DNA from: Arenibaculum pallidiluteum
Lineage (GTDB): Bacteria > Pseudomonadota > Alphaproteobacteria > Azospirillales > Azospirillaceae
DNA length: 64,000 nucleotides
Assembly (NCBI RefSeq): GCF_017355985.1
Contig: NZ_JAFIQU010000016.1
Span: forward strand, 62,001-126,000
Direction of reading: 5' to 3'
Shown: positions 1 to 10,244 of the stretch, piece by piece
Position numbering within the stretch: the first letter of the stretch is position 1
Layout of the letters: every line of letters starts with the position of its first letter
Notes under the pieces: generated by a model
Databases searched by the model: none
What the model was told of the DNA's origin: nothing
Seen by the model: only the letters and a program-made list of their open reading frames with translations
Translations under genes and position numbers: made by a program

Positions 1-1
1 G

Positions 2-3000
2 CGCTTCCCCTTCGCGGCGGACCGGGAGCGCTTCACGATCGAGGACGCCCGCTCCGAGACCTTCCGGCCCGGCGGCGAGGCGCCGATCCGTCAGGGCTTC
101 TGGGCGCTGCCGGTCGCCTTCCCGCAGGACGGCGATCCCCTGAACCTCGGGGAAACCGCGGTGCCGGACGCCCTGCTCCTGTCCCTCGGGGAGGGGCTGC
201 ATGCGGTTTCGGCGCCGATCGGGACGCCGGGGCCGATCCGGCTCGACCCGGTGCTGCTGCTGGTCGCTCCCGCGGCGCTGACCCTCATCGCGGACGCGCA
301 TCCGGCCCGGCATCGCAGCGTCGTCGAGCTCTGGTCCAACGAGGTGGTCGGGCGATCCCGCATCGAGCTTCGCATCCCGGGGCGCATGGAGATCAGGTTC
401 GATGCGACGCTCGAGGCTGGCGGGACCGAGGCGCTGATCCTGTCGCCCCTCGAATGCCGCCCCATGCTCGACAGGCCGGTGACCGCCGCGGGAGCGCCGG
501 TGCCCTTCGTCTCGCGGCGCGCTGTCGCGGGCGTCCTGCGCCTTCCCGGCGCCACGCGGATCGCGCTCGCCGGGCCCGCGGAGCCGCCGCGCGCCCCCGA
601 TGGCCAGCCCCTGCCGTTGCCGACGGCATCCTTCGCCCTTTCGAACGGCTTCATCCGCGCGTCCGGCGCCGCCGCCATGGCGATGGCCGGCACGATCGAG
701 GAGGGGCTCCGGCTCGCGAGCGGCTCCCTCCTGTACCGCTTCGCCTTCGGCTTCCTCGTTCCCATGCTGCCGGATCCCTATGCCGCCAACATGCCCCGGC
801 TGCCGCCCCGCCGCCTGGGTAACCCCACCCTCATCGAGCGCGAGCCCCCGCTGTTCGCCCGCGTGCGGTGGCCGAGCCCGGCGCAGGCCGTGCTGTCCTT
901 CGAGCTCGGCATCGAGGCGGAATTCGCCCTCCGGCTTGGTTTCGAACCGCTCGGCGAGACGCCGATCCTGGAGGAACCCGGCCGGGACCGGGGCCGTCTC
1001 GCTGCGGTCGAGGCCCGGTTCCCCCGTGCCAGCGGGCAGCGGTCCGAGCTGTTCCGCCTGCTCGACGTGTCCTCGCGCGCGGACCTCTTCGGCATCGGCT
1101 ACGGGATGCACGTCCCCGATCTCCAGGGCGCTGCCGGGAGCCCCGCGGCGCCGATCCGCCTTCGCGGGCTGGATGTCCTGGCGCCGGTGCGCAACCTCTC
1201 GGTCTTCACGCTCCCGGCCTTCCAGTGGGAGCCTGTCCTCGACATCCCCGGCGAGGGCGCCTTGCCCTTCCCGCCGGTGCTGGTTTCGCGGACGGACGGG
1301 GGGCCGAGCCGCTTCGCCACCCCCACTCCCGACCTCGTGCCGGTCGCGCCGCTGCCGCTGGTCGATGCGCTGCTTGCCGAGTACGAGCGTCCCGGCGGGC
1401 CGGGGCTGGCGGCGCGCTTCACGCTGCCGTTCGGCATGGTGGCGGTCGCCGAACTGCGGCGGCCCGTCCTCGACCTGAACCAGCCGCTCCGCCTTCCCCC
1501 GCAGTTCGAAAGCGTGCGGCCCGGGTTCCCGGCCTCGGAGCTCGCCGGCGGGCTTCAGCTCAGCCTGCGGGCAGGTCGGGCCGGCCCGCTGGACGGTTCG
1601 GCCACCGGCCTCCCGGGCGCCGCGGTCCAGACGGACAACGGGACCGGCGGGGCCAACGTGCTGCGGGGCGGCTCGATCGACACGATGTTCAACGACACCT
1701 TCGCCGGGGAGAACCCGTCGGTGCCGATCCGGCGCATCGACGTCTCGGGCTACGGGGCATCGATCTTCAGCGACTGGCGCCGCGCGGGCGACCAGGCGAC
1801 GGGCATCACACAGGTCAGGTTCGAGGCGGTCACGGGCCGCACGTCGCGCGAGGTCGTGCAGGTCCGCTCCATGCTCTATCCCTGGGGCGCCCGCGTCGTG
1901 CGCATCGTCACCATGGAGCGCACGGGGAGCGGCGGGGTGTTCCGGCGCGACAGCGGCTGGCAGCCCGCGAGCGATGCCGAGTACAGGCTGCCCGGATGCA
2001 CGGTGCATCCCGGCGTCGTGCCGCGCCTCGCCAACATCCGGCGCATCCGCGACACGTCGAACACCTACCAGCGCGTGCATCCGCCGGGGGCCGGCGGCGG
2101 AACGGTCAGGCTGGTGCAGGTGCTGTTCGACGCCGACGTGGCGGTCGAGGGCGTCACCGCCGGCGCGAACGGCACACGGCTCGTACCCGCCCAGGACATC
2201 GTCGGCTATGTCCAGGTGGCCCCGGTCGGCGCCGACGGCAGCATCGTGCCGCTCACCGCCGGCCAGCTCGACGACCTGCTCGCGACCGTGGGGCCGGTCG
2301 GAGGGCCCGTGCATTGCGAGCTCGACGTCGCGCAATCCGGCCTGCACATGCGCCTCGCGCGCATCGAGGTGGACCGCGCGGGCGCACCCGCCGGAAGTCC
2401 GGAGTTCGCCGCCGTCGGCCGCGGCACCATCGAGCTGCCGAGCGCGGGGCAGTGGACCTTCGCCTTCCGCGGATCCGGCGAAACCGAGGCGCGGCGCCTG
2501 CCGCCCGACCGGCCGATCCCGCTGATCCGCGCCAACCCGGCCGGGGGCTCCGACCCGCCGTATCGCTTCGCCGAGCCGCGCGAGCTCCACCGTCCCGTCG
2601 ATCCCGAGACCGAATACGCGCTGCTGCATTCCGCCGGCGCGCACCGTATGCTCATCCCGCGGCCGGAGATCCGCCGGGGCGACGCCGTGGTGCATGGCGG
2701 TGCGCCGCTGCTGTTTGCGGACATGTACACGCTGTCCGGCGGCGTCGCGCTGTTTCCGCGGGCCGAGCAATGCCACCCGCTGCCTGCTGGATCGGTCCTG
2801 CGGATCACGGGGCGACGCAAGGCCCGCCTCGAGATTCCGGACCAGGCCGGCCTGCCGCCCGGCGCGTTCAAGGTCGGCCCGCTCGACCGCACGCTCCACC
2901 AGGGCGCCGCGCTGCGCGTGCGATCGGCCTTCCGCCCGGACGCGACGGTCCGGCTCGCCATCGATTCCGATCGGCGTCCCGACTGGTCCTGCACCTTCGG

Positions 3001-3913
3001 GCCCGTCTCCATGATCGGGGACATCGACGACCTCGATGGCCTCGTCAGCGTCGTCGCCGACGTGTCGGCGAGCGCCGACGCAGCGCCGCACATGGTCGAC
3101 CCGCAGATGGTCTTCGGCGGGCCGCTCGAACCCGTGCAGAGCATCCTGCAACTGCTGACGGCCTTCGGGATCCCGTTTCCCATCGACGTGGCGGTGACGA
3201 ACACGGTCTACGGATTCCAGAGCGGTTGGAGATACGTGTTCCCGGAATTCGGCTTCAGTGCCGTCGAGGAGGCCATCGAGCACGGCCTCGGCGTCATGGC
3301 GGAGCTGGAGATTCTGGGCCGCTGGGGCAAGGAGAGCCACGATGCCAAGGAGATCGGCAAGGAGATCTCCGAGCATTCTCTGGTCAGCACCAAGGGCACG
3401 AGCAAGGCCGCGCTGCGCGGCTGGCATTTCGTGCTGGAGATCGAGGCCAAGATCCTGGTGAAGGTCCTGGAGATCACCCCGATCGCCAAGGGCTTCGCCG
3501 GCGGCGTCTTCAAGTTCGAGGTCGGCGGCGAGGAGGAGGGCGCGACCAAGCTCTCGACCTTCGTGGGCGTGGCTGGTGCCGTCAAGATCGAGCTGGGGGT
3601 GATCACGCTGACCGGGGCGCGGTCCTACAGCCTCGGCTTCCGGCACCTCCTCGGCACCAAGAAGGTCGAGCTCGGCGGGGCCAGCGAGTGGGAGGTCGAA
3701 GGCGAGTTCGTGAAGGGGCTCGCCGCCGTCGCCGTCTCGTTCGAGCTGGTCGCGCTCGTGGAGGCCCACGAGGACTATCACTTCAAGGGCGAAGGCACCC
3801 TGGCGGTCGACCTCACCCTGGGCTGGGTGCTGAGCAAGACCTTCGAGATGGAGTTCGAGGTGGACGAACGGATCGCCATCGCGGTTTTCGTGGCGACCAC
3901 CGTGCTGCCCTGA
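2..3913 (+). CDS. Giant protein of unknown function, 5' end outside window
   Basis: I do not recognise this family. The reading frame is open from base 2 to the TGA at 3911-3913 (1303 residues), with no stop before the first candidate start (GTG 161), so the gene very likely begins upstream of the window. Composition is rich in Pro, Arg, Ala and Gly with many short predicted beta-strands and few Lys over the first ~1000 residues. The last ~250 residues change character: they are Lys/Glu/Gly-rich with alternating hydrophobic residues, as in a beta-sheet or barrel-like domain, and end in a hydrophobic tail. No Walker, HExxH or other catalytic motif was seen. The next gene starts 28 bases downstream on the same strand and is equally large, so the two are probably co-transcribed. 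Frame and codon bias support real coding; function is open. Confidence 0.75.
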   Translation, partial: RFPFAADRERFTIEDARSETFRPGGEAPIRQGFWALPVAFPQDGDPLNLGETAVPDALLLSLGEGLHAVSAPIGTPGPIRLDPVLLLVAPAALTLIADAHPARHRSVVELWSNEVVGRSRIELRIPGRMEIRFDATLEAGGTEALILSPLECRPMLDRPVTAAGAPVPFVSRRAVAGVLRLPGATRIALAGPAEPPRAPDGQPLPLPTASFALSNGFIRASGAAAMAMAGTIEEGLRLASGSLLYRFAFGFLVPMLPDPYAANMPRLPPRRLGNPTLIEREPPLFARVRWPSPAQAVLSFELGIEAEFALRLGFEPLGETPILEEPGRDRGRLAAVEARFPRASGQRSELFRLLDVSSRADLFGIGYGMHVPDLQGAAGSPAAPIRLRGLDVLAPVRNLSVFTLPAFQWEPVLDIPGEGALPFPPVLVSRTDGGPSRFATPTPDLVPVAPLPLVDALLAEYERPGGPGLAARFTLPFGMVAVAELRRPVLDLNQPLRLPPQFESVRPGFPASELAGGLQLSLRAGRAGPLDGSATGLPGAAVQTDNGTGGANVLRGGSIDTMFNDTFAGENPSVPIRRIDVSGYGASIFSDWRRAGDQATGITQVRFEAVTGRTSREVVQVRSMLYPWGARVVRIVTMERTGSGGVFRRDSGWQPASDAEYRLPGCTVHPGVVPRLANIRRIRDTSNTYQRVHPPGAGGGTVRLVQVLFDADVAVEGVTAGANGTRLVPAQDIVGYVQVAPVGADGSIVPLTAGQLDDLLATVGPVGGPVHCELDVAQSGLHMRLARIEVDRAGAPAGSPEFAAVGRGTIELPSAGQWTFAFRGSGETEARRLPPDRPIPLIRANPAGGSDPPYRFAEPRELHRPVDPETEYALLHSAGAHRMLIPRPEIRRGDAVVHGGAPLLFADMYTLSGGVALFPRAEQCHPLPAGSVLRITGRRKARLEIPDQAGLPPGAFKVGPLDRTLHQGAALRVRSAFRPDATVRLAIDSDRRPDWSCTFGPVSMIGDIDDLDGLVSVVADVSASADAAPHMVDPQMVFGGPLEPVQSILQLLTAFGIPFPIDVAVTNTVYGFQSGWRYVFPEFGFSAVEEAIEHGLGVMAELEILGRWGKESHDAKEIGKEISEHSLVSTKGTSKAALRGWHFVLEIEAKILVKVLEITPIAKGFAGGVFKFEVGGEEEGATKLSTFVGVAGAVKIELGVITLTGARSYSLGFRHLLGTKKVELGGASEWEVEGEFVKGLAAVAVSFELVALVEAHEDYHFKGEGTLAVDLTLGWVLSKTFEMEFEVDERIAIAVFVATTVLP

Positions 3914-3941
3914 TGCGGTCTGGACGAGCCGGGAGCATGCC

Positions 3942-6900
3942 ATGGCCATCGCCGATACGCGGCTTCGCATCTGCGTCTTCCCGCAGCGCTGGGACGGAAG
4001 CGAGATCCTCCTGCGCGTCCTGGTCGCCCCCTTCGGCAACCCGCTGGATCCGCTCGATCCCGGGCTCGAGCCGTTCTCGCAGGCCCGGCTCGCGCTTGCC
4101 GCCGAGCTGATCCCCGGCGCGGACCGTCTGCCCCGACCGGAGGATGTCACTGCCCGCGTCGCGCTCGGCGCGGCGACGCCGCCCGACATCGGCCCCGTCT
4201 ACGCGGCCCTCGCGGCGGAGCTGGGCATCGACCCTGCGGCCCCGGCCGCCTATGTGCCGCCGGCGAAGACCCGGGTGCTCAAGCTGGTGATGCCAAGCTA
4301 TCTCGAGGCCACGGGCTTCACCGGTCTGCGCACCGAGTTCGCCGTCACGGACAACCGGTTCGTCTGCGCACTGGTGGACGGACCGCGCCCCGTCGGGCGT
4401 CCACCCAGGCCGCCCGTGCCTCGCAAATGGGACGCCGTGCTGGCGGCGGCGCTCCGGCAGCCCGCCCTGGCCGAGCGGCTCGGCCTGATCTACACGGCCT
4501 CCGTGCAGCCCGACGACGGTCTCTTCGAGAATGGCGGCTGGCTGTATGTCGGGCTCGACGACGCCAGCGACTATGCCGCCGCCGCGGCCGCGAACCCGGA
4601 CTTTGCGCGCCTCTACGCCGCCCGCATTCCGCCGCTGCGCCAGGGAGTCCCGGCGACCGTCTTCGCGCCCGTCCTGTTCCCTGTCGCTGCCGTGCCGCCC
4701 GCGGGTTCCTTCGACGAAATCCTGCACGAGGCCGACGTCTATTCCGACGGCTTCGCCCGTCTCGTGCACGCGTTCCAGCCGGACCGCGCCGACTACCTGG
4801 ACCTGTCGCGGCAGCGCGAGCGCCGGCCGCGACCCTACGAGGAGGTCGGCCTGAAGCTCGGCTGGGATGACGAGCAGATCCTGATCTGGCTGAACCGCCA
4901 GATCACCGACGATCCCCGCAACGGCGCGCCCGGCGCGCGCGACACGCCGCTGGGTATCCGCGGGTTCCGCGTCGACGTCCGCGACGCCTCCGGCTCCGGT
5001 CCCTGGGCGTCTCTGGTGCGCATGCAGGGGGCGCTGAAGCTCGGCACGCTCGACCTCGGCGCCTTCGACGGGGAGATGGCGGTGGAACTCGCGCCCTCGC
5101 AGCTCCAGGGGATCCGCGACGGTGAATACTGGCTGCCGCCCTACTTTACACGATGGATGGGCGGGTCCCTGATCGCGGCCGACGCGACCGCGTTCCGGAT
5201 GGCCGAGACCCCCTTGCCCGCGCGGGTCCTGAATCCCGTGGGCGAGCGGGCGGTCCCCCTGCGCTACGGCACGTCCTACGAGTTCAGGGTCAGGCTCGCG
5301 GACATAACCGGCGGCGGCCCCGGGCCCGAGGCGCAGGACGAGCCACCCTCGGCGGTCGGGGCCTGCCGCTTCCGCCGCTTCGTCCCGCCCGGCGCCCCCA
5401 GGGTGGCGGAACCCGTCGCGAGCCCGGACGGCACGCTGGCGCTGTCGGTGGGACGCCCGGCGCTCGGCTATCCGGCGCTGGTCTACACCCCGCTTGCCGA
5501 TGCCGAGGCGCGGCTTCTCGCGGACGCGCCGTCAGCGGCCGCGGAAGGCCGCCTGCCGGGCTTCCCTGATCCCGACGTCGTCCGCGTCCGCATCGACGTC
5601 TCGGTCGCGAGCCTGGAATCGGACCCCGGCAACGATTCTGGACCCGCGCCGCGGCGCCATCTCTACACGACGTTCCGGGACTTTCCCGAGGATCCCGCCG
5701 AGCCGCTGCCGCTCGTGATCGCGTTCGAGGATGCGGCCGACATCGGCGTGCTCGCCGCTTCCTCGGCCGGGCCGCTCAGGCTTCCCACCGCGCGGACGGT
5801 CGATCTGACCTTCACGCCCATTGCGCGCCGCGATCCCGGCATGTCGGCCGGCATCGCCGACCCGCTGGAGGTGCAGGCCATCGACGGAGCGGCGCTGGAC
5901 CTACCCGATCCGAAGCTCGTCTATTTCGGAAAGCAGGCCGCGCGACTCGGCGTCGGCCATACCGTCGCGCAGCGGCGCGGATCGGCCGACGAGAGCGGAC
6001 TGTTCGAGACGGTGCCGGGCGTACCCTTCCAGGGGGTTCTCCTTCAGCCGGGCCAGGCGCGCGATGTCCATCTGGATGCGGCCAATGCCGCCGCCGGCGC
6101 CCGCGAGCAGGCGCCCGAGCGTCCGATCCAGCGCCTGGCCCGGCAGCTAAGGCTGGAAAGCCGGGACCTGACGCTGAGCGGACCGGCCGGGCGCCGTGCG
6201 GTCTTCGGCGCATCCGCGGGGCTGCGCCACGTGCTCGCGCCGGATCACTCGACCATCACCTTCGCGAGCGAGACCGAGATCACGGCGCAGTGGCTGCTGG
6301 TGGTTCCGCTGCGGCTCGCGCGCGACTGGACCTGGGATGCCCTTGCCGACGAAGGCCTGCAGGTCCTGCGCAGCATCGACGGCGAGGAGCCGGTGGCGGT
6401 CGGCACGATCGCGCCGCGCAGGATGCTGAACGCCGCGGCGGTGCGCCGGGGCGTGCCGCTCGACCGCTCCGCGACCGACCTGTTCTTCCTCGATGCGATC
6501 AATCCCAGGGCCGCGCCCGGCACCTTCCCGCGCGAGCGCCAGGTCTCGTACACCGTCGTGCCGCGCTTGCGTGAGGCGCCGTCGGCGCCCGCCCCAGAAT
6601 GGACGGGATCCCTCCGCCTGCCGGTGGCGGCCTCGCCCGTGCAGGTGCCGCGGATCGTGTCGGCAGGCATCGCGCTGTCGGTCTATGGGCGCGACCGGAC
6701 CTATGCGCGGACCGAGCCGCGCCGCCGCATGCTGTGGGTCGAGTTCGCCGAGCCCGTCGCCGATCCGCGCGATGCCTATTTCGGCCGGGTCACGATGTAT
6801 GCGGCCGACCCCATGCTGCTTCGCGCCGAGCCCGAGCGGCCGCCCGGTCCGCTCGAGCCTCCCCTCAACATCGATCCCGAGGCGATCCGGGCGATCACCG

Positions 6901-7589
6901 CCGGCCAGGCGGAGGATGAATCGGGCTTGGGCGCGATGCAGCGCCTGATCCCGGCCGGGGGCGAAGGGCCGGCCCGGCATTTCCTGCTGCCGCTTCCACC
7001 GACCCTGTCCGAGGCCTCGCCGGACCTTTTCGGCTTCTTCGTCTACGAGTTCCGCGTCGGGCATGCCGAGGGCTGGTCCACGGCGCAGGCGCGCTTCGGC
7101 CTGCCCCAGCGCGTGACCGGCGTGCAGCATCCGGCGCCGGCCCTGACATGCGGCGTCGCGCGCACCCCGGAGCATATCCGGGTCAGCGCGCCCTTCGCGA
7201 CGCCGGTCTCCGAAGGCCGCGCCGTGCACGCCGTGCCGCCGACGACGGATCTCTGGGCCCTGCTTTACGCCCAGGTGCGCCGCGCCGACGGAGCCGACTG
7301 GCGCAACGTCCTGATCGGCCGCACCCGGCTCGACTACCCGCGGGAGGCGCGGGGCGGCGACACCGGCCACGAGCCGCATGGGGTGGGCCGCTGGGATCGG
7401 GAGGCGGTCGAGGCCTGGCTCGATATCCTGGGCCTCCCGCGCAACGCGCCGCTCAGCGTGCTCGCGCTCGAGCTGCTGCCGGAGCCTGGATCGCCCTTCG
7501 CCGATCCGCTGGGTGCCGACCTGGGGCAGGTCCGGGTACTGAGGACGTCTCCGCTGACGCCGGTGCCGCCGATCTGCCTGGACGCCTGA
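3942..7589 (+). CDS. Giant protein of unknown function (1215 aa), possible fibronectin-III-like segments
   Basis: Unrecognised 1215-residue protein starting at ATG 3942 after a GGGAGC ribosome-binding site, 28 bases behind the other giant gene. It has no signal peptide and no transmembrane segment. Around residues 445-460 the stretch YGTSYEFRVRLADITGGGP resembles the F and G strand region of a fibronectin type III domain. A Trp-rich stretch near residues 305-315 (LGWDDEQILIWLNRQ) and several RVDVRDASG-like strands suggest a long multi-domain beta-sandwich protein. No catalytic motif was seen. Pairing with an equally large beta-rich neighbour suggests two parts of one assembly, either a structural or a surface/tail-like apparatus, but nothing in the window proves it. 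It converges on sitD with only a few bases between. Confidence 0.75.
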   Translation: MAIADTRLRICVFPQRWDGSEILLRVLVAPFGNPLDPLDPGLEPFSQARLALAAELIPGADRLPRPEDVTARVALGAATPPDIGPVYAALAAELGIDPAAPAAYVPPAKTRVLKLVMPSYLEATGFTGLRTEFAVTDNRFVCALVDGPRPVGRPPRPPVPRKWDAVLAAALRQPALAERLGLIYTASVQPDDGLFENGGWLYVGLDDASDYAAAAAANPDFARLYAARIPPLRQGVPATVFAPVLFPVAAVPPAGSFDEILHEADVYSDGFARLVHAFQPDRADYLDLSRQRERRPRPYEEVGLKLGWDDEQILIWLNRQITDDPRNGAPGARDTPLGIRGFRVDVRDASGSGPWASLVRMQGALKLGTLDLGAFDGEMAVELAPSQLQGIRDGEYWLPPYFTRWMGGSLIAADATAFRMAETPLPARVLNPVGERAVPLRYGTSYEFRVRLADITGGGPGPEAQDEPPSAVGACRFRRFVPPGAPRVAEPVASPDGTLALSVGRPALGYPALVYTPLADAEARLLADAPSAAAEGRLPGFPDPDVVRVRIDVSVASLESDPGNDSGPAPRRHLYTTFRDFPEDPAEPLPLVIAFEDAADIGVLAASSAGPLRLPTARTVDLTFTPIARRDPGMSAGIADPLEVQAIDGAALDLPDPKLVYFGKQAARLGVGHTVAQRRGSADESGLFETVPGVPFQGVLLQPGQARDVHLDAANAAAGAREQAPERPIQRLARQLRLESRDLTLSGPAGRRAVFGASAGLRHVLAPDHSTITFASETEITAQWLLVVPLRLARDWTWDALADEGLQVLRSIDGEEPVAVGTIAPRRMLNAAAVRRGVPLDRSATDLFFLDAINPRAAPGTFPRERQVSYTVVPRLREAPSAPAPEWTGSLRLPVAASPVQVPRIVSAGIALSVYGRDRTYARTEPRRRMLWVEFAEPVADPRDAYFGRVTMYAADPMLLRAEPERPPGPLEPPLNIDPEAIRAITAGQAEDESGLGAMQRLIPAGGEGPARHFLLPLPPTLSEASPDLFGFFVYEFRVGHAEGWSTAQARFGLPQRVTGVQHPAPALTCGVARTPEHIRVSAPFATPVSEGRAVHAVPPTTDLWALLYAQVRRADGADWRNVLIGRTRLDYPREARGGDTGHEPHGVGRWDREAVEAWLDILGLPRNAPLSVLALELLPEPGSPFADPLGADLGQVRVLRTSPLTPVPPICLDA

Positions 7590-7594
7590 CTCCG

Positions 7595-8431
7595 CTAGCC
7601 GGCCGCCGGCCGGGCCGCGCGCCAGCGCGAGGCCAGGAACGCCAGGACGAAGGCGACGGTGGTCAGCAGGACGATGGTCGGCGCCGGCGCGCTGTCGATG
7701 AAGAAGCTGAGATAGACCCCTGCCAGGGATGCCGCGACCGCCACCAGGGTCGCGACGACGAGCATCGCGCCGAAGCTTCGGGTCAGCAGGAAGGCGACGG
7801 CCCCGGGTGCGATCAGCATGGCGATGGCCAGGATGATGCCGACGGCTTTCAGCGCTCCCACGATGGTGAGCGACAGGATCGCGAGAAGCCCGTAGTGCAG
7901 CAGCCTGACCGGAAGGCCCAGCGCCTTCGCCTGGGTCGGGTCGAAGGCGTGCAGCAGCAGGTCCCGCCACTTGGCGGCGATCACGGCGGTCACCGCCACC
8001 GCGATCACCCCGCTCTCCAGGATGTCGCGCGGGCCGACCCCCAGCATGTCGCCGAACAGGATATGGTCGAGATGCACCTCGGTCTCGATGCTGGTGTAGA
8101 GCACGAGGCCCAGCCCGAACATACCCGAGAACACCACGCCCATCACGGTGTCCTGCTTGATCCGGCTGTTCTCCTTCAGGAACCCGGTCGCGAGCGCGCA
8201 GGCCATGCCGGCGACGAAGGCGCCGACGGCATAGGGCGCGCCCAGGATGTGGGCCAGCACGACCCCGGGAAGCACGGCATGGGAGACTGCATCCCCCATC
8301 AGCGACCAGCCCTTAAGCACGAGGAAGCAGGACAGCAGAGCCGCCGGCACCGCGACGAGCACCGAGATCGCAAGCGCGTTGCGCATGAACTCGAACTGCA
8401 GCGGAAGGGCGAGGGAATCGAGGAAGCTCAT
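7595..8431 (-). CDS. sitD: Mn/Fe ABC transporter permease SitD
   Basis: Second membrane subunit of a metal-ion ABC importer (ABC-3 family), 278 aa, with about eight hydrophobic segments. The conserved sequence GWSLMGDAVSHAVLPGV near residues 42-58 is the family signature around the first transmembrane helices. The ATG at 8431 overlaps the stop of the other permease by four bases (ATGA), which fixes the start and implies translational coupling. It is the last gene of sitABCD. Substrate is inferred from the binding protein (SitA/YfeA type), so manganese and/or ferrous iron are more likely than zinc. Confidence 0.93.
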   Translation of the reverse strand: MSFLDSLALPLQFEFMRNALAISVLVAVPAALLSCFLVLKGWSLMGDAVSHAVLPGVVLAHILGAPYAVGAFVAGMACALATGFLKENSRIKQDTVMGVVFSGMFGLGLVLYTSIETEVHLDHILFGDMLGVGPRDILESGVIAVAVTAVIAAKWRDLLLHAFDPTQAKALGLPVRLLHYGLLAILSLTIVGALKAVGIILAIAMLIAPGAVAFLLTRSFGAMLVVATLVAVAASLAGVYLSFFIDSAPAPTIVLLTTVAFVLAFLASRWRAARPAAG

Positions 8432-9303
8432 GGCGGCGTCTCCACGGCTTCCGGCCGCAGGGCCTGCGCCGCGCGGCGCCGCGCCGCCAGCATGCCGTGC
8501 TTGGGGGCAAGGAAGAAGGCGGCGAGGAAGATCAGCGTCTGCAGGACGACGATGATACCGCCCGTCGCCCCGTCGAGATGGTAGCTGGCATAGGCGCCCA
8601 CGAAGCTCGTCCCGGCGCCGATGGCGATGCTGATCGCGATGAGCCGCGGGAACCGGTCGGTCAGGAGATAGGCCGTCGCGCCCGGTGTGACGACCATGGC
8701 GATCACGAGGAAGGCGCCGACCGTCTGCAGCGCGGCGACCGTGCTGGCGCTGAGCAGCGTGAAGAAGACGATCTTGAGCAGCGTGGGGTTGAGCCCGACC
8801 GTGCGCGCATGGCTCTCGTCGAAGAAGGTGACCATCAGGTCCTTCCACTTGAGCAGCAGCACGGCGAGCGAGACGAGCCCGATGATGGCGAGCTGCAGCG
8901 TGTCCCCCGGCGTGATCGCGAGGATGTTCCCGAGCACGATCGTCTGGACGTTCACCGAGGTCGGCGACAGCGAGACCATGAAGAGGCCGAGCCCGAAGAA
9001 CGAGGTGAAGATCAGCCCGATCACCGCGTCCTCCTTGAGGCGGGTGCGCTGGTTCAGGAAGAGCATCGCCGCCGCGGCGAGCCCGCCGGCGAAGAAGGCA
9101 CCGATGGAGAAGGGCAGTCCCAGCATGTAGGCCCCGGCCACGCCCGGCACGATCGCGTGGGACAGCGCATCGCCGATCAGCGACCAGCCCCTGAGCATCA
9201 GGAAGGCCGAGAGGAAGGCGCAGACACCGCCGACCAGGGCCGAGACCCACATGGCATTGACCATGTAGGCGTAGCCGAAGGGCTCCAGCAGCGCGGCGAT
9301 CAC
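8428..9303 (-). CDS. sitC: Mn/Fe ABC transporter permease SitC
   Basis: First membrane subunit of the metal importer, 291 aa, ABC-3 family. It carries the same signature as its partner ([17 protein letters not shown]) and seven to nine hydrophobic helices, with a basic cytoplasmic tail. Translation is placed at GTG 9303 because that codon overlaps the ATPase stop (GTGA), matching the overlap pattern in the rest of the operon. Both permeases descend from one ancestor and together form the channel for the ion delivered by the periplasmic binding protein. Confidence 0.92.
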   Translation of the reverse strand: MIAALLEPFGYAYMVNAMWVSALVGGVCAFLSAFLMLRGWSLIGDALSHAIVPGVAGAYMLGLPFSIGAFFAGGLAAAAMLFLNQRTRLKEDAVIGLIFTSFFGLGLFMVSLSPTSVNVQTIVLGNILAITPGDTLQLAIIGLVSLAVLLLKWKDLMVTFFDESHARTVGLNPTLLKIVFFTLLSASTVAALQTVGAFLVIAMVVTPGATAYLLTDRFPRLIAISIAIGAGTSFVGAYASYHLDGATGGIIVVLQTLIFLAAFFLAPKHGMLAARRRAAQALRPEAVETPP

Positions 9304-10244
9304 AGCGGACCCCCGCCGCTCTTGTCGTGGTCGCCGCTGGCGCCCGGCCCGGCTCCGCCGTAGAGCACGAAGGGCCGCTCGTCGTCGGTGATCACGCCGA
9401 CGGCATGCGGCCGTCCCTCGCCCTGGCCGTTCAGGACGAGGTGGCGAAGGACCCCGCCGAAGGTGCGCTCGAGATTCTCCTGGGTGAAGATCTCCACCGT
9501 CGGGCCCGAGGCGAGCACGGTGCGGTCGAGAAGGACGGTGCGGTCGCAGAATTCCGGCACGCTGCCGAGATTGTGCGTGGAGACCAGCATGACCCGGCCT
9601 TCGGCGCGCAGGGTGCGCAGCAGCAGCACGATCGCGTCCTCGGTCGTCACGTCCACGCCGGTGAAGGGCTCGTCCAGCAGGATGACGCGCGCGTCCTGAG
9701 CCAGGGCCCGCGCCAGGAAGACGCGCTTGCGCTGCCCTCCGGATAGCTCGCCGATCTGCCGCTTGCGGAAGCCCGTCATGCCGACGCGTCCGAGCGCGGC
9801 CTCGACCGCGGCGATGTCGCGGGCCCGGGGGATCCGCAGCATGTTCATGTGGCCGTAGCGGCCCATCATCACGACGTCCTCGACGAGGACGGGGAAGCTC
9901 CAGTCGACCTCCTCGCTCTGGGGAACGTAGGCGACGAGGTTCCGCTTCAGGGCGGAAGCGACCGGCAGGCCCAGGATCGAGATCTCGCCCTTGGCGGCGC
10001 GGACAAGGCCCATGATCGCCTTGAACAGCGTCGACTTGCCGCTGCCGTTGACGCCGACCAGCGCCGTGATCGTCCCCGTCGGGATCCGGAAGCTGGCGTC
10101 GCGCAGGCCGGTATGGCCGTTGCGATAGGTGACGGTGACGTCCCTGACCGAGAGCCCGGCGCCCTCGGCTTCCTGGCCCCCTTCCAGGCCACTCTCTGCC
10201 ATGGTCGCCGGGGCGCACCCGCCCGCCTGTGCCCTGGGTCTCAT
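9300..10244 (-). CDS. sitB: Mn/Fe ABC transporter ATP-binding protein SitB
   Basis: ATPase that powers the metal importer. Walker A is GVNGSGKST (residues ~64-72), the signature is LSGGQRKRV, and Walker B is VILLDEP followed by the H-loop STHN. Start ATG 10244 is chosen over the in-frame ATG 10202 because it overlaps the binding-protein stop (ATGA) and has AAGGGG about eight bases upstream; the later ATG has no good ribosome-binding site. With this start the protein is 314 aa. The C-terminal ~70 residues past the ATPase core are longer than usual and Gly-rich. Confidence 0.92.
   Translation of the reverse strand: MRPRAQAGGCAPATMAESGLEGGQEAEGAGLSVRDVTVTYRNGHTGLRDASFRIPTGTITALVGVNGSGKSTLFKAIMGLVRAAKGEISILGLPVASALKRNLVAYVPQSEEVDWSFPVLVEDVVMMGRYGHMNMLRIPRARDIAAVEAALGRVGMTGFRKRQIGELSGGQRKRVFLARALAQDARVILLDEPFTGVDVTTEDAIVLLLRTLRAEGRVMLVSTHNLGSVPEFCDRTVLLDRTVLASGPTVEIFTQENLERTFGGVLRHLVLNGQGEGRPHAVGVITDDERPFVLYGGAGPGASGDHDKSGGGPL

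Noticed and set aside
868-4110. 1080-codon plus-strand frame overlapping the giant genes
   Set aside because: Arg/Ala/Gly-rich translation in the +1 frame of a better-supported gene.
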